From Flavobacteriaceae bacterium (GTDB lineage Bacteria > Bacteroidota > Bacteroidia > Flavobacteriales > Flavobacteriaceae): a stretch of 64,000 nt of DNA. The DNA is taken from contig PXFS01000023.1 of assembly GCA_003564185.1 (NCBI GenBank), forward strand, positions 1 through 64,000, read 5' to 3'. Shown in pieces: positions 11,081-22,005 of this stretch. The notes under the pieces are model-generated. The model ran no database searches. It had not been told where the DNA came from and saw only the letters and a program-made list of their open reading frames with translations. Position 1 is the stretch's first letter, and each line of letters opens with the position of its first letter. Both the position numbers and the translations under genes were made by a program.

Positions 11081-12757
11081 ATGGCTGAAGTAGTAAATAT
11101 GCCAAGACTTAGTGACACCATGGAAGAAGGGGTGGTTGCTAAGTGGCTTAAACAAAAAGGAGATAAGGTAGAAGAAGGTGATATTTTAGCTGAAATTGAA
11201 ACCGATAAAGCAACCATGGAATTTGAATCCTTTCATGATGGTGTTTTACTTCATATAGGTATTGAAGAAGGCGAAGGCGCTCCAGTAGATTCGCTTCTTG
11301 CCATTATTGGTGAAGAAGGGGAAGATATTAGCGATTTGATTAATGGAGGTGCTTCTTCTGAAGATAAAAAAGAAGAAGATTCCAAAGATGAAAAAGATGA
11401 TGAATCAACTTCTGAAGAGGAAGATGTTAATTCTGAAACTAATGAAATTCCAGATGGAGTTGAAGTTGTCACTATGCCGAGGTTAAGCGATACCATGGAA
11501 GAAGGTACCGTTGCTTCTTGGATGAAAAAAGAAGGAGAGGAAGTTCAAGAAGGAGATATCCTCGCTGAAATCGAAACTGATAAGGCCACCATGGAGTTTG
11601 AATCTTTCCATGACGGAGTTTTACTTCATGTAGGCATTGAAGAAGGTGGATCTGCTCCTGTGGATGAATTGTTAGCTATTATTGGTCCAAAAGGTACTGA
11701 TGTAGATGCTGTTTTGAAAAGCTTAAAGTCTGGCGGAGGATCTTCAGCAGTAAAATCTACTAAAAAAGAAAAAACACCAAAAGAAGAATCATCCGATAAA
11801 GGAGAAACAACAACCACTGACTCATCAACTACATCCTCTGGAGGTAGAATTTTTGCTTCGCCATTAGCCAAAAAAATGGCCGAAGAAAAAGGAATTGACT
11901 TAAGTAAGCTTAGTGGATCTGGTGAAAACGGAAGAATTGTTAAAAAAGATATTGAATCATATTCGCCAGCCAAAGAAGAAGCAAAAGAAGAATCTACTTC
12001 AACATCAAGTAGTTCAGCTTCTGAAAGTAAAGTTGAATCATCACAACCAGCAGCAACTTATGAGCCTGTAGGTGAAGAGCAATTTGAGGAAGTGAAGAAT
12101 TCGCAAATGCGAAAAACAATTGCTAAGCGTTTATTAGAATCAAAAAATAATGCCCCTCATTATTACTTGAATATTGAAGTAAATATGGATCATGCCATGG
12201 CTTCAAGAAAACAAATTAATGAAATGCCTGAGGTGAAGATTTCATTTAACGACTTAGTTATTAAAGCTTCTGCAATGGCTTTACGTAAGCACCCTCAAGT
12301 AAATACACAATGGAAGGATGAGGCGATGCGTTATGCAAAACATATTCACATAGGGGTTGCTGTAGCCGTTGAGGAAGGACTTGTAGTACCTGTATTAAAA
12401 TTTGCAGACCAACAAACTTTGACACAAATTGGCGGGAATGTGAAGTCTCTTGCTGGTAAAGCTAGAAACAAAAAAATACAACCTTCAGAAATGGAAGGAA
12501 GTACATTCACAGTTTCTAACTTAGGTATGTACGGAATTACTGATTTCACTAGTATTATTAATCAGCCTAATTCGTGTATATTATCGGTAGGTGCAATTGT
12601 GCAAAAGCCTGTAGTGAGAGATGGTGAAATTGTGGTTGGACACACTATGAAATTAACTTTAGCCTGTGACCATAGAACAGTTGATGGGGCCACAGGAGCA
12701 GAGTTCCTGCAAACTTTAAAGACTTATTTAGAGAATCCGGTTACTATGTTAGCGTAA
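11081..12757 (+). CDS. Pyruvate dehydrogenase E2 (dihydrolipoamide acetyltransferase), two lipoyl domains
   Basis: 558 aa; two ETDKATMEFES lipoyl domains, E3-binding domain, catalytic DHRTVDGATGAEFL. Confidence 0.96.
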   Translation: MAEVVNMPRLSDTMEEGVVAKWLKQKGDKVEEGDILAEIETDKATMEFESFHDGVLLHIGIEEGEGAPVDSLLAIIGEEGEDISDLINGGASSEDKKEEDSKDEKDDESTSEEEDVNSETNEIPDGVEVVTMPRLSDTMEEGTVASWMKKEGEEVQEGDILAEIETDKATMEFESFHDGVLLHVGIEEGGSAPVDELLAIIGPKGTDVDAVLKSLKSGGGSSAVKSTKKEKTPKEESSDKGETTTTDSSTTSSGGRIFASPLAKKMAEEKGIDLSKLSGSGENGRIVKKDIESYSPAKEEAKEESTSTSSSSASESKVESSQPAATYEPVGEEQFEEVKNSQMRKTIAKRLLESKNNAPHYYLNIEVNMDHAMASRKQINEMPEVKISFNDLVIKASAMALRKHPQVNTQWKDEAMRYAKHIHIGVAVAVEEGLVVPVLKFADQQTLTQIGGNVKSLAGKARNKKIQPSEMEGSTFTVSNLGMYGITDFTSIINQPNSCILSVGAIVQKPVVRDGEIVVGHTMKLTLACDHRTVDGATGAEFLQTLKTYLENPVTMLA

Positions 12758-12774
12758 TATAGTTTTGATTACAT

Positions 12775-12810
12775 AAAAAAATCCTGAATTTAGTAATTCA
12801 GGATTTTTTT
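12775..12810. terminator. bidirectional intrinsic terminator
   Basis: AAAAAAATCCTGAATT-TAGT-AATTCAGGATTTTTTT, 16 bp perfect arms between convergent genes. Confidence 0.9.
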
Positions 12811-12817
12811 ATACATA

Positions 12818-13459
12818 TCATCGAGTTTTAAGCCAGCCAGTAATGCTAAGTCGGTTTCCTTTTTTTACAGGTTTCACCTCATGTTCTAAAAACTGGCTCT
12901 CAAAAATAACTAATCTTCCCGGGTAGGGAGCTATATTTACTGCTGTGTTTTCAGACGTATAAATAACCAATTCACCTCCATTTTTATCAATTGTCCATGT
13001 TTCATCATTCAAGTATAAGACCATAGATAAAATTCTTCTATCATCATTTTTAAACGTATCTAAATGCCTTTCATAAAAAGTTCCTTTGGGATAAATGGCA
13101 TAATGAAATTCTTTTTTTAAGATTCCCATAAAGCAGGTTTTATTCAGATAATAAATAAAGTCAGAAATTTTTTCAAAAAAAGCATTTTCAACTTTATTAG
13201 CCTGCTTTTCATCAATCCATTTTATATAATCACCACGTATTTCTTTATCAATAAGTTGATTGGTTTTGTTACCAATAGCCGCTTTTTTAAGTTCATTTTC
13301 GGATTCTTTTTGGAGTAAAAATTCACGTAAATCATCAATTACATTTAGCTCAAAAAAACATTCTACTACAGCAAATTTCTGATTGAGTAAATCGCTTATA
13401 ATCTGTTCATAAATAGGATTCTCCTTAAAAGGAATAGCATCATAAATAGGTGTATCCAT
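12818..13459 (-). CDS. 2OG-Fe(II) oxygenase (prolyl 4-hydroxylase-like)
   Basis: 213 aa; YERHLDTFKNDDRRILSMVLYLN (HxD) ... FLEHEVKPVKKGNRLSITGWLK. Confidence 0.85.
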   Translation of the reverse strand: MDTPIYDAIPFKENPIYEQIISDLLNQKFAVVECFFELNVIDDLREFLLQKESENELKKAAIGNKTNQLIDKEIRGDYIKWIDEKQANKVENAFFEKISDFIYYLNKTCFMGILKKEFHYAIYPKGTFYERHLDTFKNDDRRILSMVLYLNDETWTIDKNGGELVIYTSENTAVNIAPYPGRLVIFESQFLEHEVKPVKKGNRLSITGWLKTR

Positions 13460-13629
13460 TACCTTAATTTATAAATGCAATATTAGTTGAAAAACTGATT
13501 AGTTGGTTGAAGTAAAAGATTTTTTACATGACTTTTTAAAACCAATTGAAGGTTATATAAAATTCACAAATAATTTATTTAAAAAGCAATTTATAGTGTT
13601 TGTGTCGAATATGATTTACAACTTTTGAT

Positions 13630-14304
13630 CTATTCAAGATATTCTTTTTTTAGGATAGCAACATCTTTAATTAATTTTTTAATCTCATCATCATTTGTTC
13701 CATCATAAAATCCTCTAATGCGCTTTTCTTTATCCACCAAGACAAAATTTTCAGTATGCACTAAATCATAGGGTCCACCATCTCCACTTGACTTTGAAGC
13801 TAAGTATTCTTTTCTGGCTAGATCGTAAATCAATTTTTTATCCCCTGTTACCATGTGCCATTTTCCATCAACAAGTTCCATTTCATCTGCATGTGCTCTC
13901 AATTTTTCAACGGTATCAATTTCAGGGGTAACCGTATGTGAAAGCAACTTAATTTCATCATCATTTAGGAATTCCTCCTGTAAAACCTTCATGTTATCCG
14001 TCATTACAGGGCAAATGGTCTGACAAGTCGTAAAGAAAAAATCGGTCACATAGATGTAATTGTCAAAATCTTTTTGCGTGATTGTATCTCCATTCTGATT
14101 GACTAGTTCAAAATCTTTAACCTTGTGAAACTTACGCACATGTTGTACAGTAGAATCTACTAAATCAGCTGTAACCATATCGGGTTGATAAACGGGAAGT
14201 TTAGGGTCAACTTTTAAGGCGTTATAGATGAAAGAAATAATAATTGCCGATAAAAAAAGCATAACAATGGCAAAAAACTTGTATTTGGCAAAAAACTTAA
14301 TCAT
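13630..14304 (-). CDS. SCO family protein (SCO1/SenC-like, copper/thioredoxin fold)
   Basis: 224 aa; DFFFTTCQTICPVMTDNM (CxxxC) and later His region. Confidence 0.9.
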   Translation of the reverse strand: MIKFFAKYKFFAIVMLFLSAIIISFIYNALKVDPKLPVYQPDMVTADLVDSTVQHVRKFHKVKDFELVNQNGDTITQKDFDNYIYVTDFFFTTCQTICPVMTDNMKVLQEEFLNDDEIKLLSHTVTPEIDTVEKLRAHADEMELVDGKWHMVTGDKKLIYDLARKEYLASKSSGDGGPYDLVHTENFVLVDKEKRIRGFYDGTNDDEIKKLIKDVAILKKEYLE

Positions 14305-14464
14305 AAAAGTATTTTTTGCAAATTTACAGAGTTATCAAGAATTAAAATGTGACGCTAGTTACAATTAACCGAAATTTTAGAATGAATTGATTTTATTTTT
14401 CTCTATTTTTGGTTACACACAAGTTTTTACATATGATGTTACCAGTCATGTTATAATCAACATG

Positions 14465-15625
14465 TTAATTATCCACTATCTTATTTAATTTAATTTCAAA
14501 AGTAGTTCCTTTATCAATCTCACTGTAGGCAACATTTATTTTCCCTTGATGAAAATCTTCAATAATTCGTTTTGCTAAAGAAAGTCCTAAACCCCAACCT
14601 CTTTTTTTGGTGCTGAAGCCAGGTTCAAATACCTTGTTGAAATTTTTAATGGGAATTCCTTTACCTGTGTCTTTAACAAAGATTTTTACGCAATCTTCAC
14701 TTCTAGCCAATTCAATTTCTAAGTTTCCTTTTCCTCGCATGGCATCAATAGCGTTTTTAACTAAATTTTCAATTGTCCAAGAGAATAAAGCTTCATTAAG
14801 CATTACATATACAGGCTCTGTTGGTAAATCGATTTTAAAATTGATAAGTTTAGAACTTCTGGATTGCAAATATTCTGCAGCTGTTTTTGTAGTAGCTACC
14901 ACATCTGTTTTTTCTAATTTTACGTGTGAGCCAACTTTTGAAAATCGGTCTGTGATGGTATTTAATCGGTTGATGTCTTTTTCCATTTCTTCGATGTAGG
15001 AGGGGTCAACGTTTTCAGAACGAAGAATTTCTAACCAACCAATTAATGAAGATAAGGGAGTTCCTATTTGATGTGCTGTTTCCTTAGCCATCCCTGCCCA
15101 TAACTTGTTCTGCTCACTAGATTTAGATGTGATGTAGAAAAAATAAACTAAAGTAACTAACAAGGCAATGATGACAATCAGAATAAATGGATAATAGGTG
15201 ATTTTATTCAGTACAGAAGAATTTCCATAGAATAGAAATTGTTTATTACCATCTTTTAAATCTAACTCAATAGGTTCGTTTTCATATCTTATTTTGTCAA
15301 GTTTTCGCTTTAAGTTTTTTGGATTATTTAAAATGCTTTCGTCTACATTTTCAACGGTCACTACTTCGCCATAGATATCATAAATAACTACCGGAATATT
15401 TTCATTTCGGTTTAAAATATTCAGTTCAAAATTGATATCCGAATTATTTAAATCGGCTTGATTAACCGATTGCAGAGCCATAGAATAGATCAGCATTTTA
15501 TTGCGTTCTTCTTTTTTAATTCGGTCGTAGAAAGAAATCACATTCCAAGTGATTAGTCCAATAATAACCAACGAAATACTAATGATTATAAATCGAAGTA
15601 CATTTTTATCTTTAATTATGCGCAT
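14465..15625 (-). CDS. Sensor histidine kinase
   Basis: 386 aa; two TM segments, MAKETAHQIGTPLSSLIGWLE H-box, N/G boxes (NLVKNAIDAM, DTGKGIP, GWGLGLSLAKRI). Confidence 0.93.
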   Translation of the reverse strand: MRIIKDKNVLRFIIISISLVIIGLITWNVISFYDRIKKEERNKMLIYSMALQSVNQADLNNSDINFELNILNRNENIPVVIYDIYGEVVTVENVDESILNNPKNLKRKLDKIRYENEPIELDLKDGNKQFLFYGNSSVLNKITYYPFILIVIIALLVTLVYFFYITSKSSEQNKLWAGMAKETAHQIGTPLSSLIGWLEILRSENVDPSYIEEMEKDINRLNTITDRFSKVGSHVKLEKTDVVATTKTAAEYLQSRSSKLINFKIDLPTEPVYVMLNEALFSWTIENLVKNAIDAMRGKGNLEIELARSEDCVKIFVKDTGKGIPIKNFNKVFEPGFSTKKRGWGLGLSLAKRIIEDFHQGKINVAYSEIDKGTTFEIKLNKIVDN

Positions 15626-15792
15626 AGTTTAAGCAACGAAAAAATCTTCTTTGTATTTTGTAAATGTAAAAACAAAAACGAAATTGAGGACGTCTTCTTC
15701 ACTTTTTATTGAATTACCTAATGATGTATAAATTGATTTTGACCAATTCCAAAAAACTTGAGTAACTTTGCTGCCCAAAGAAACTACTTTTC

Positions 15793-16908
15793 ATGAAGTA
15801 TTATATTATTGCAGGCGAAGCTTCTGGCGACTTGCACGCAGCAAACTTAATTAAAGCTTTAAAAGCGAAAGATGAACAATCCAACATCAGGGCCTGGGGC
15901 GGTGATTTGATGCAGGAAGCTGGAGCAACTTTAGTAAAGCATTATAGAGACCTTGCATTTATGGGTTTTTGGGAAGTAATTACCAACTTAAAAACCATTC
16001 TTAATAACATTTCTTTTTGTAAAAAAGACATTGAAGAATTTCAGCCAGACGCCTTAATTTTTATTGACTATCCAGGTTTTAATATGCGTATTGCTAAATG
16101 GGCAAAAACTAAAGGAATTCCAACCCACTATTATATTTCACCTCAAATTTGGGCGTGGAAAGAAAACCGTATTAAAGCTATTAAACGGGATGTAGATGAA
16201 ATGTACGTAATTCTTCCATTTGAAAAGGATTTTTACGAAGAAAAACACCAATTTCCTGTTCATTTTGTAGGTCATCCATTATTAGATGCTATTAAAAATA
16301 GAAGATCGGTTTCAGTTGAAGATTTTCAAAAAGAACATCAGCTTTCTCATTTGCCAATTATAGCCTTACTTCCAGGAAGTAGAAAGCAAGAAATCACCAA
16401 AATGCTTAATTTAATGCTGAAGATGACACCATATTTTACTGAATACCAATTTGTAATTGCTGGAGCTCCAGGGCAAGAAGACGAATTTTACAAAAGTCTA
16501 ATTGGAAACCAGAAAGTTAATTTTGTTAAAAATAAAACTTACGATTTACTAAGTGTAGCCCATGCAGCTTTAGTAACTTCGGGAACTGCTACCCTTGAAA
16601 CAGCCTTATTTAATGTGCCAGAAGTAGTTTGTTACAAAGGCAATTTCATCTCCTACCACATTGCCAAGCGAATTATAAAGTTAAATTATATTTCGCTTGT
16701 GAATTTGATCATGGACAGAGAAGTGGTGAAAGAATTAATTCAAGATGAGTTTAACGAAAAGCAACTTCAAATAGAACTTGAAAAAATTCTTATCTCAGAT
16801 AAACGAAAACAAATCTTAGCTGATTACAAAGAATTAAAAGAAAAATTAGGTGGCGAAGGTGCTAGCGAAAAAACCGGAACTTTAATTATTAAATCCTTGA
16901 GAGTGTAA
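15793..16908 (+). CDS. lpxB: Lipid-A-disaccharide synthase
   Basis: 371 aa; YYIIAGEASGDLHAANLI, YYISPQIWAWKENRI, LLPGSRKQEI. Confidence 0.96.
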   Translation: MKYYIIAGEASGDLHAANLIKALKAKDEQSNIRAWGGDLMQEAGATLVKHYRDLAFMGFWEVITNLKTILNNISFCKKDIEEFQPDALIFIDYPGFNMRIAKWAKTKGIPTHYYISPQIWAWKENRIKAIKRDVDEMYVILPFEKDFYEEKHQFPVHFVGHPLLDAIKNRRSVSVEDFQKEHQLSHLPIIALLPGSRKQEITKMLNLMLKMTPYFTEYQFVIAGAPGQEDEFYKSLIGNQKVNFVKNKTYDLLSVAHAALVTSGTATLETALFNVPEVVCYKGNFISYHIAKRIIKLNYISLVNLIMDREVVKELIQDEFNEKQLQIELEKILISDKRKQILADYKELKEKLGGEGASEKTGTLIIKSLRV

Positions 16909-17057
16909 GTTGATTTGTTATAGATTAATCTTTATTAATAAGCGCTTTATAATTTTTAATATGAAATAAAGATTAGATTTTATTTATAAAAGGCTTATTT
17001 GTAAACCTTATTAAAAATTGTATTTTCAGCAATTAAATTTAAACATTTAAAAAAAAT

Positions 17058-17987
17058 ATGAAAAAAATAATTTATTTATTCAGTTTATTTTTTGTCTTTC
17101 ACACTTTTGCGCAAGAAACTCAGTTTTTAGATGAACTCATTGAAAAACATTTATTTTACTTAGCTTCAGATGAATTAATGGGCCGTGACACAGGCTCAGA
17201 AGGCATCGAATTAGCTGCACAATACCTTGAAAAGTACTTCAGAAGACATAAAGTAAAGCCCTTTTATGAGACGTATCGTGATAGTTTTATGGTGAAAAAT
17301 AAACACGCTTATAATATTGTTGCGGTGGTTGAGGGAACCGACAAAGACCTAAAAGATGAATTAGTTATGGTTGGTGCACATTATGATCATATTGGTATTA
17401 CCGACAAAAAAGTGGATGGAGATTCCATTGTAAATGGCGCTAATGACAATGCTGTAAGTGTAGTCGCAGTGATGAAACTAGCTAAGCATTTTGCTGAAAA
17501 CCCACCAAAGAGGAGTGTTTTGTTTACACTTTATTCTGCTGAAGAACTAGGCTTATTGGGCTCAAAGCATTTGGCCAAACGAATGAAAGAGGAAAACCAA
17601 AACCTTCACTCTGTTTTTAATGTAGAAATGATAGGAGTGCCTATGGAAAACGTAGATTATATGGCATATTTAACGGGTATTAAACAATCAAACTATGCTG
17701 ATGTATTTAACCAAGCAGCGGAGGAAAATGTATTAGGTTTCTTTCAAACTTCGGAAGATATGCAACTATTTAAACGAAGTGACAACTATCCGTTTTATGA
17801 AAAATTTGGAGTTCCAGCCCATACCGTTTGTACGTTCGATTTTCAAAATTATGAATATTACCACCATCCAAAAGACGAAGCAGAATTTATGGATATTCAA
17901 CACATGAATCAATTAATTAGTAATTTTGCTTTGGGAATTGAAGGAATAGCCAATTCTGGAAAAGATGAGGTAAAAATGAATAATTAA
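17058..17987 (+). CDS. M28 family metallopeptidase (secreted)
   Basis: 309 aa; signal peptide, VMVGAHYDHIG, NGANDNAVSVVAVM, SAEELGLLGSKH. Confidence 0.92.
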   Translation: MKKIIYLFSLFFVFHTFAQETQFLDELIEKHLFYLASDELMGRDTGSEGIELAAQYLEKYFRRHKVKPFYETYRDSFMVKNKHAYNIVAVVEGTDKDLKDELVMVGAHYDHIGITDKKVDGDSIVNGANDNAVSVVAVMKLAKHFAENPPKRSVLFTLYSAEELGLLGSKHLAKRMKEENQNLHSVFNVEMIGVPMENVDYMAYLTGIKQSNYADVFNQAAEENVLGFFQTSEDMQLFKRSDNYPFYEKFGVPAHTVCTFDFQNYEYYHHPKDEAEFMDIQHMNQLISNFALGIEGIANSGKDEVKMNN

Positions 17988-18061
17988 AAGTTGATAACAA
18001 TTATCAAAAGCTATTTAAAATAATTAGTTTGGCATAAATTTCAAAAAAATAAACAAGACAA

Positions 18062-18745
18062 GTGAAAAAAAACATTGTTATAACAGGTACAAGTAGAGGA
18101 ATTGGATTTGAATTAGTTAAAATTTTAGCAGACCAAGGCCATCAAATTTTAGCTTTATCAAGAAATGAAAGTCCGGTATCAGCAATGCGTCTTCCAAATG
18201 TAACTGCAATATCCTGTGACCTTGGAGAAGTTTCTCACATAAAAAAGGCTGTAGATTATGTAAAACAAAATTGGGATTCAGTAGATATATTAATCAATAA
18301 TGCAGGTAAATTCCTGAAACAAGATTTTAGTAAAACCAAAATGAGTGAGGTAAAAAAAGTGTATGAGGTAAACGTTTTTTCAGTATTTGACTTAACGCAT
18401 CAACTTTTACCTTATATGAATGATAATTCGCATGTGGTTACTATAAGTAGTATGGGAGGTGTACAAGGGAGTGTAAAGTTTCCTGGTTTAGCGGCTTACA
18501 GTTCTAGTAAAGCGGCGGTAATTACAATGACTGAGCTCTTGGCAGAAGAATTCAAAGAAAATGGACCTAGTTTTAATGTGTTGGCCTTAGGAGCTGTTCA
18601 AACCGAAATGCTAGCAGAAGCTTTTCCAGGTTTTGAAGCTCCTGTAACCGCAGAAGAAATGGGAGTGTATATTGCAAATTTTGCTTTAACTGGTCATCAA
18701 TATTACAATGGAAAATTAATGCAAGTGTCTAATTCAACTCCTTAG
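18062..18745 (+). CDS. SDR family oxidoreductase
   Basis: GTG start; GTSRGIGFELV, NNAG, YSSSKAAV. Confidence 0.92.
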   Translation: MKKNIVITGTSRGIGFELVKILADQGHQILALSRNESPVSAMRLPNVTAISCDLGEVSHIKKAVDYVKQNWDSVDILINNAGKFLKQDFSKTKMSEVKKVYEVNVFSVFDLTHQLLPYMNDNSHVVTISSMGGVQGSVKFPGLAAYSSSKAAVITMTELLAEEFKENGPSFNVLALGAVQTEMLAEAFPGFEAPVTAEEMGVYIANFALTGHQYYNGKLMQVSNSTP

Positions 18746-18748
18746 CAT

Positions 18749-19357
18749 TTGGAAAAAGTTTTAGCCAAATACTTACCAGAAAGAGCAGTTCAACCATGTG
18801 TTGATTTAATTAAAAAACACAAGGTTCAACTGCATATTGTTGGAGAGAGAAGAACGCGTCACGGTGATTACAGAAAGCTCCCTTCTGGTCAGGTTAAAAT
18901 TACGGTCAATAATAACCTTAATAAATACAGATTCCTCATTACTTTAATTCACGAGTTTGCCCATTTAAAAGCTTATAAAGATTACGGCTATGGAATAAAA
19001 CCACATGGTGTTGAATGGAAAAAAAGTTTTCAACAATTAATGCTACCTTTTATTCATCCAGAAATATTTCCACATAAATTACTCCCTAATTTAGCCAGTC
19101 ATTTTAGGAATCCAACAGCAAGTAGTGATACCGATGCACGATTGACCATACTTTTAAAGGAATATGATTTGCCTAATCAAAATAATTATATCTTTGAAAT
19201 TCCGTTAGGAAGAAAATTCAGAACTAAAAAAGGCAGAGTTTTTATTAAAGGGAAAAAGCGAATTAAACGCTATGAGTGTACATGTGTAAAAACAAACAAG
19301 TTATATGTTTTTCAACCTCATGCAGAAGTAGAGCTTCTGCCAGAGGGTTTTAACTAG
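18749..19357 (+). CDS. SprT-like zinc metalloprotease domain protein
   Basis: TTG start 3 nt after SDR stop; LIHEFAHLKA motif, HGVEWKKSFQQLM. Confidence 0.85.
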   Translation: MEKVLAKYLPERAVQPCVDLIKKHKVQLHIVGERRTRHGDYRKLPSGQVKITVNNNLNKYRFLITLIHEFAHLKAYKDYGYGIKPHGVEWKKSFQQLMLPFIHPEIFPHKLLPNLASHFRNPTASSDTDARLTILLKEYDLPNQNNYIFEIPLGRKFRTKKGRVFIKGKKRIKRYECTCVKTNKLYVFQPHAEVELLPEGFN

Positions 19358-19458
19358 ATTAATTATGCAAAACGAAACACGCATGTATCGTACTTATTCA
19401 CACATAAGAATGATTATATGTGTTACAAATGACCACTAAGAAACAATAGAATAATCAG

Positions 19459-20547
19459 ATGAAAAAAAATCTAAATTATTATGCGGTTTTAATGGCTGGA
19501 GGAGTAGGTTCAAGGTTTTGGCCAGTAAGTAAAGCTACTTATCCCAAACAATTTCATGACATGCTTGGCACTGGAAAAAGCCTTTTGCAGTCCACTTTTC
19601 AGCGTTTAGAAAACAGCGTTCCAGCGGAAAATATTTTCATATTAACCAATGCCAATTACCAAGACTTGGTTAAAGAGCAACTGCCTAAAATTTCTGAAAG
19701 ACAGTTGGTTTTAGAGCCCGCAATGCGAAATACCGCACCTTGTATCTTATTAGCCAGTCTAAAAATTTATAAAGAAAATCCAAATGCGTTAATGGTCGTA
19801 GCGCCTAGTGACCATTGGATTGAAGATGAAGAAGTTTTTGCTAACAATCTCCAAACTACTTTTGATGCTTGCCAACGTCAAAAAATTTTAATGACTTTAG
19901 GCATTCAACCAAGCTTCCCCAATACCGGATACGGGTACATTAAAGCTCAAGAAATAGCAAAAACACCAATAAAACCTGTAGAACAATTTACAGAAAAACC
20001 CGATTATCCAACAGCAAAGAAATTTCTTAGTGAAGGGAATTACACATGGAATGCAGGAATTTTTATTTGGAGTACAAAAGCCATTTTAGAAGCTTTTGAA
20101 GAACATCAGCCTAAGATGAAAGCTTTGTTTGACACAGGAATTGAAGCTTTGAATACGTCCAATGAAGTTGAGTTTTTAAAGAATGAATACTCATAAGCAG
20201 AAAATATTTCTATTGATTATGCCATTTTAGAAAAGGCATCAAACATCTATATGCTTACTGCTGGATTTGATTGGAATGACCTTGGTACTTGGGGTTCACT
20301 TTATGAACAATTACCTAAAAACGAACAGGAAAACGTATTGATTAATTCCAATCAAATTATCGAAATCAATTCATCAAAAAATATTGTTAGAACATCAAAA
20401 AATAAATTAGTAGTTTTGGAAGGTTTAAAAAACTACATAATAATTGAAACTGATGATGAATTAGTCATTGTTTCAAAAGAGAAAGAGCAAGACATCAAAT
20501 TAATTCGCAAAGCCGCTATTGAGAAATTTGGCAAGCAATTTGAATAA
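19459..20547 (+). pseudogene. Mannose-1-phosphate guanylyltransferase interrupted by one in-frame TAA (20194..20196)
   Basis: ORFs 19459-20196 and 20251-20547 share one frame; translation continues after TAA as AENISIDYAILEKASNIYMLTAGFDWNDLGTW; N-terminal LMAGGVGSRFWPVSK. Confidence 0.85.
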
Positions 20548-21986
20548 TGGGAGATAACAAAGAACAAAATAAAGCCAATCCTGAAAATCAGAAAGGTGAA
20601 ATTCAGAAAAACGTAAAGCAGACTTACGGCAGTATTCGAAGCTTTCTAAAAGAATTATTAGATATAAGAGAAGACACCGATCGTGACTCTACAATGGAAG
20701 CAATTTTAAAAGATATTCCATTTAAGGGGCATACGGCTTGGATTTTAATTTTCTCAATTATTGTAGCTTCGGTAGGGTTAAATGTAAGCTCAACTGCTGT
20801 GGTGATTGGAGCCATGTTAATTTCTCCCCTTATGGGACCAATTGTTGGTTTAGGTTTTTCCGTAGCTATTAATGATGTAGATACGCTTAGGAGGTCGCTA
20901 ATTAACTTAGGTGTAATGGTTGTATTAAGTTTAATCACAGCCTTTTTGTACTTCAAGTTGTCTCCACTTACCGAATTAACGCCCGAATTAGAAGCGCGTA
21001 CTTACCCTACAATATTAGATGTATTAGTCGCTATTTTTGGTGGTTTAGCCTTAATTATTGCTAAAACTAAAAAAGGTACAATTATTACCGTAATCTCTGG
21101 TGTTGCTATTGCCACCGCCTTAATGCCACCACTTTGTACAGCAGGTTATGGCTTAGCCGTTTGGAATTTAAGTTATTTTGGTGGAGCCATGTATTTGTTC
21201 ACTATCAATACCATTTTTATTGCCTTATCTACCTTTGTAGTTTCTAAGTTACTGAAGTTTCCACTGGTTAAATATGCCAATTCACTACGTAGAAAAAGAA
21301 TTGCACAAATTGCTTCAACTATTGCCATAATAGTTATTATTCCAAGTATTTATCTATTTTATAACTTGCTTAAGGAGTCTTATTTTGAGCAAGATGCAAA
21401 ACGATTTGTGGAACAAGAACTAATGGTATATAAAGGGGCTTTTTTACAAAAAAATTCAACCGTTATTAGCTATAATTCTGGAATACAGCCAGAAATTGAG
21501 GCTTCCTTTTTAGGAAAAGAAATCCCTGAGTCGGTAATTAATTTGTGGGAAGATAAATTGGACTCTTATTCAGCTTTATCTGGTACTCAACTTAGAATTC
21601 TTCAAAATGAAAGTTCTGAAAGTTTTGATCAAATGAAGTATTTGATGGAACTTAAACGTAGAGATTCTCTTGATGTGATTGAAAAATCTAAAGAAATTGA
21701 ATTGCTTACACAAGAATTAGAAAAACTTAAAGAGAAAAAGAAAGTTATTCCATTTGAAGATGTAGCTGAAGAAATTAAATTGAATTACCCACAAGCTGGA
21801 AGAGTGAAATATGGAGAAATGCTTTCCACAGAATTTAATGGAACCGATACCTTACCTTATTTTCAAATCAAATGGAAATCGGCTTTAGAAGAAACAGAGC
21901 GCATTGAATTTGAACAAAAACTTGAGAAATGGTTAAGCTTTAAACTTAAAAAAGATCAAATTCAAGTTGAAATTGTTGAGGAATAG
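20547..21986 (+). CDS. DUF389 (TIGR00341-like) membrane protein
   Basis: 479 aa; SSTAVVIGAMLISPLMGPIVGLGF, ATALMPPLCTAGYGLA. Confidence 0.88.
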   Translation: MGDNKEQNKANPENQKGEIQKNVKQTYGSIRSFLKELLDIREDTDRDSTMEAILKDIPFKGHTAWILIFSIIVASVGLNVSSTAVVIGAMLISPLMGPIVGLGFSVAINDVDTLRRSLINLGVMVVLSLITAFLYFKLSPLTELTPELEARTYPTILDVLVAIFGGLALIIAKTKKGTIITVISGVAIATALMPPLCTAGYGLAVWNLSYFGGAMYLFTINTIFIALSTFVVSKLLKFPLVKYANSLRRKRIAQIASTIAIIVIIPSIYLFYNLLKESYFEQDAKRFVEQELMVYKGAFLQKNSTVISYNSGIQPEIEASFLGKEIPESVINLWEDKLDSYSALSGTQLRILQNESSESFDQMKYLMELKRRDSLDVIEKSKEIELLTQELEKLKEKKKVIPFEDVAEEIKLNYPQAGRVKYGEMLSTEFNGTDTLPYFQIKWKSALEETERIEFEQKLEKWLSFKLKKDQIQVEIVEE

Positions 21987-22005
21987 CTTTTACTTATCCT
22001 TCAAC

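Noticed and set aside
11081-11720. Near-identical repeat within the E2 gene as a mobile or tandem repeat
   Set aside because: Explained by two lipoyl domains, normal for this enzyme family
11251-12549. Minus-strand Ser-rich ORFs within the E2 gene
   Set aside because: Antisense of Glu/Lys-rich linkers; no initiation context or homology features
20624-20956. 110-aa minus-strand ORF
   Set aside because: Antisense to the DUF389 gene
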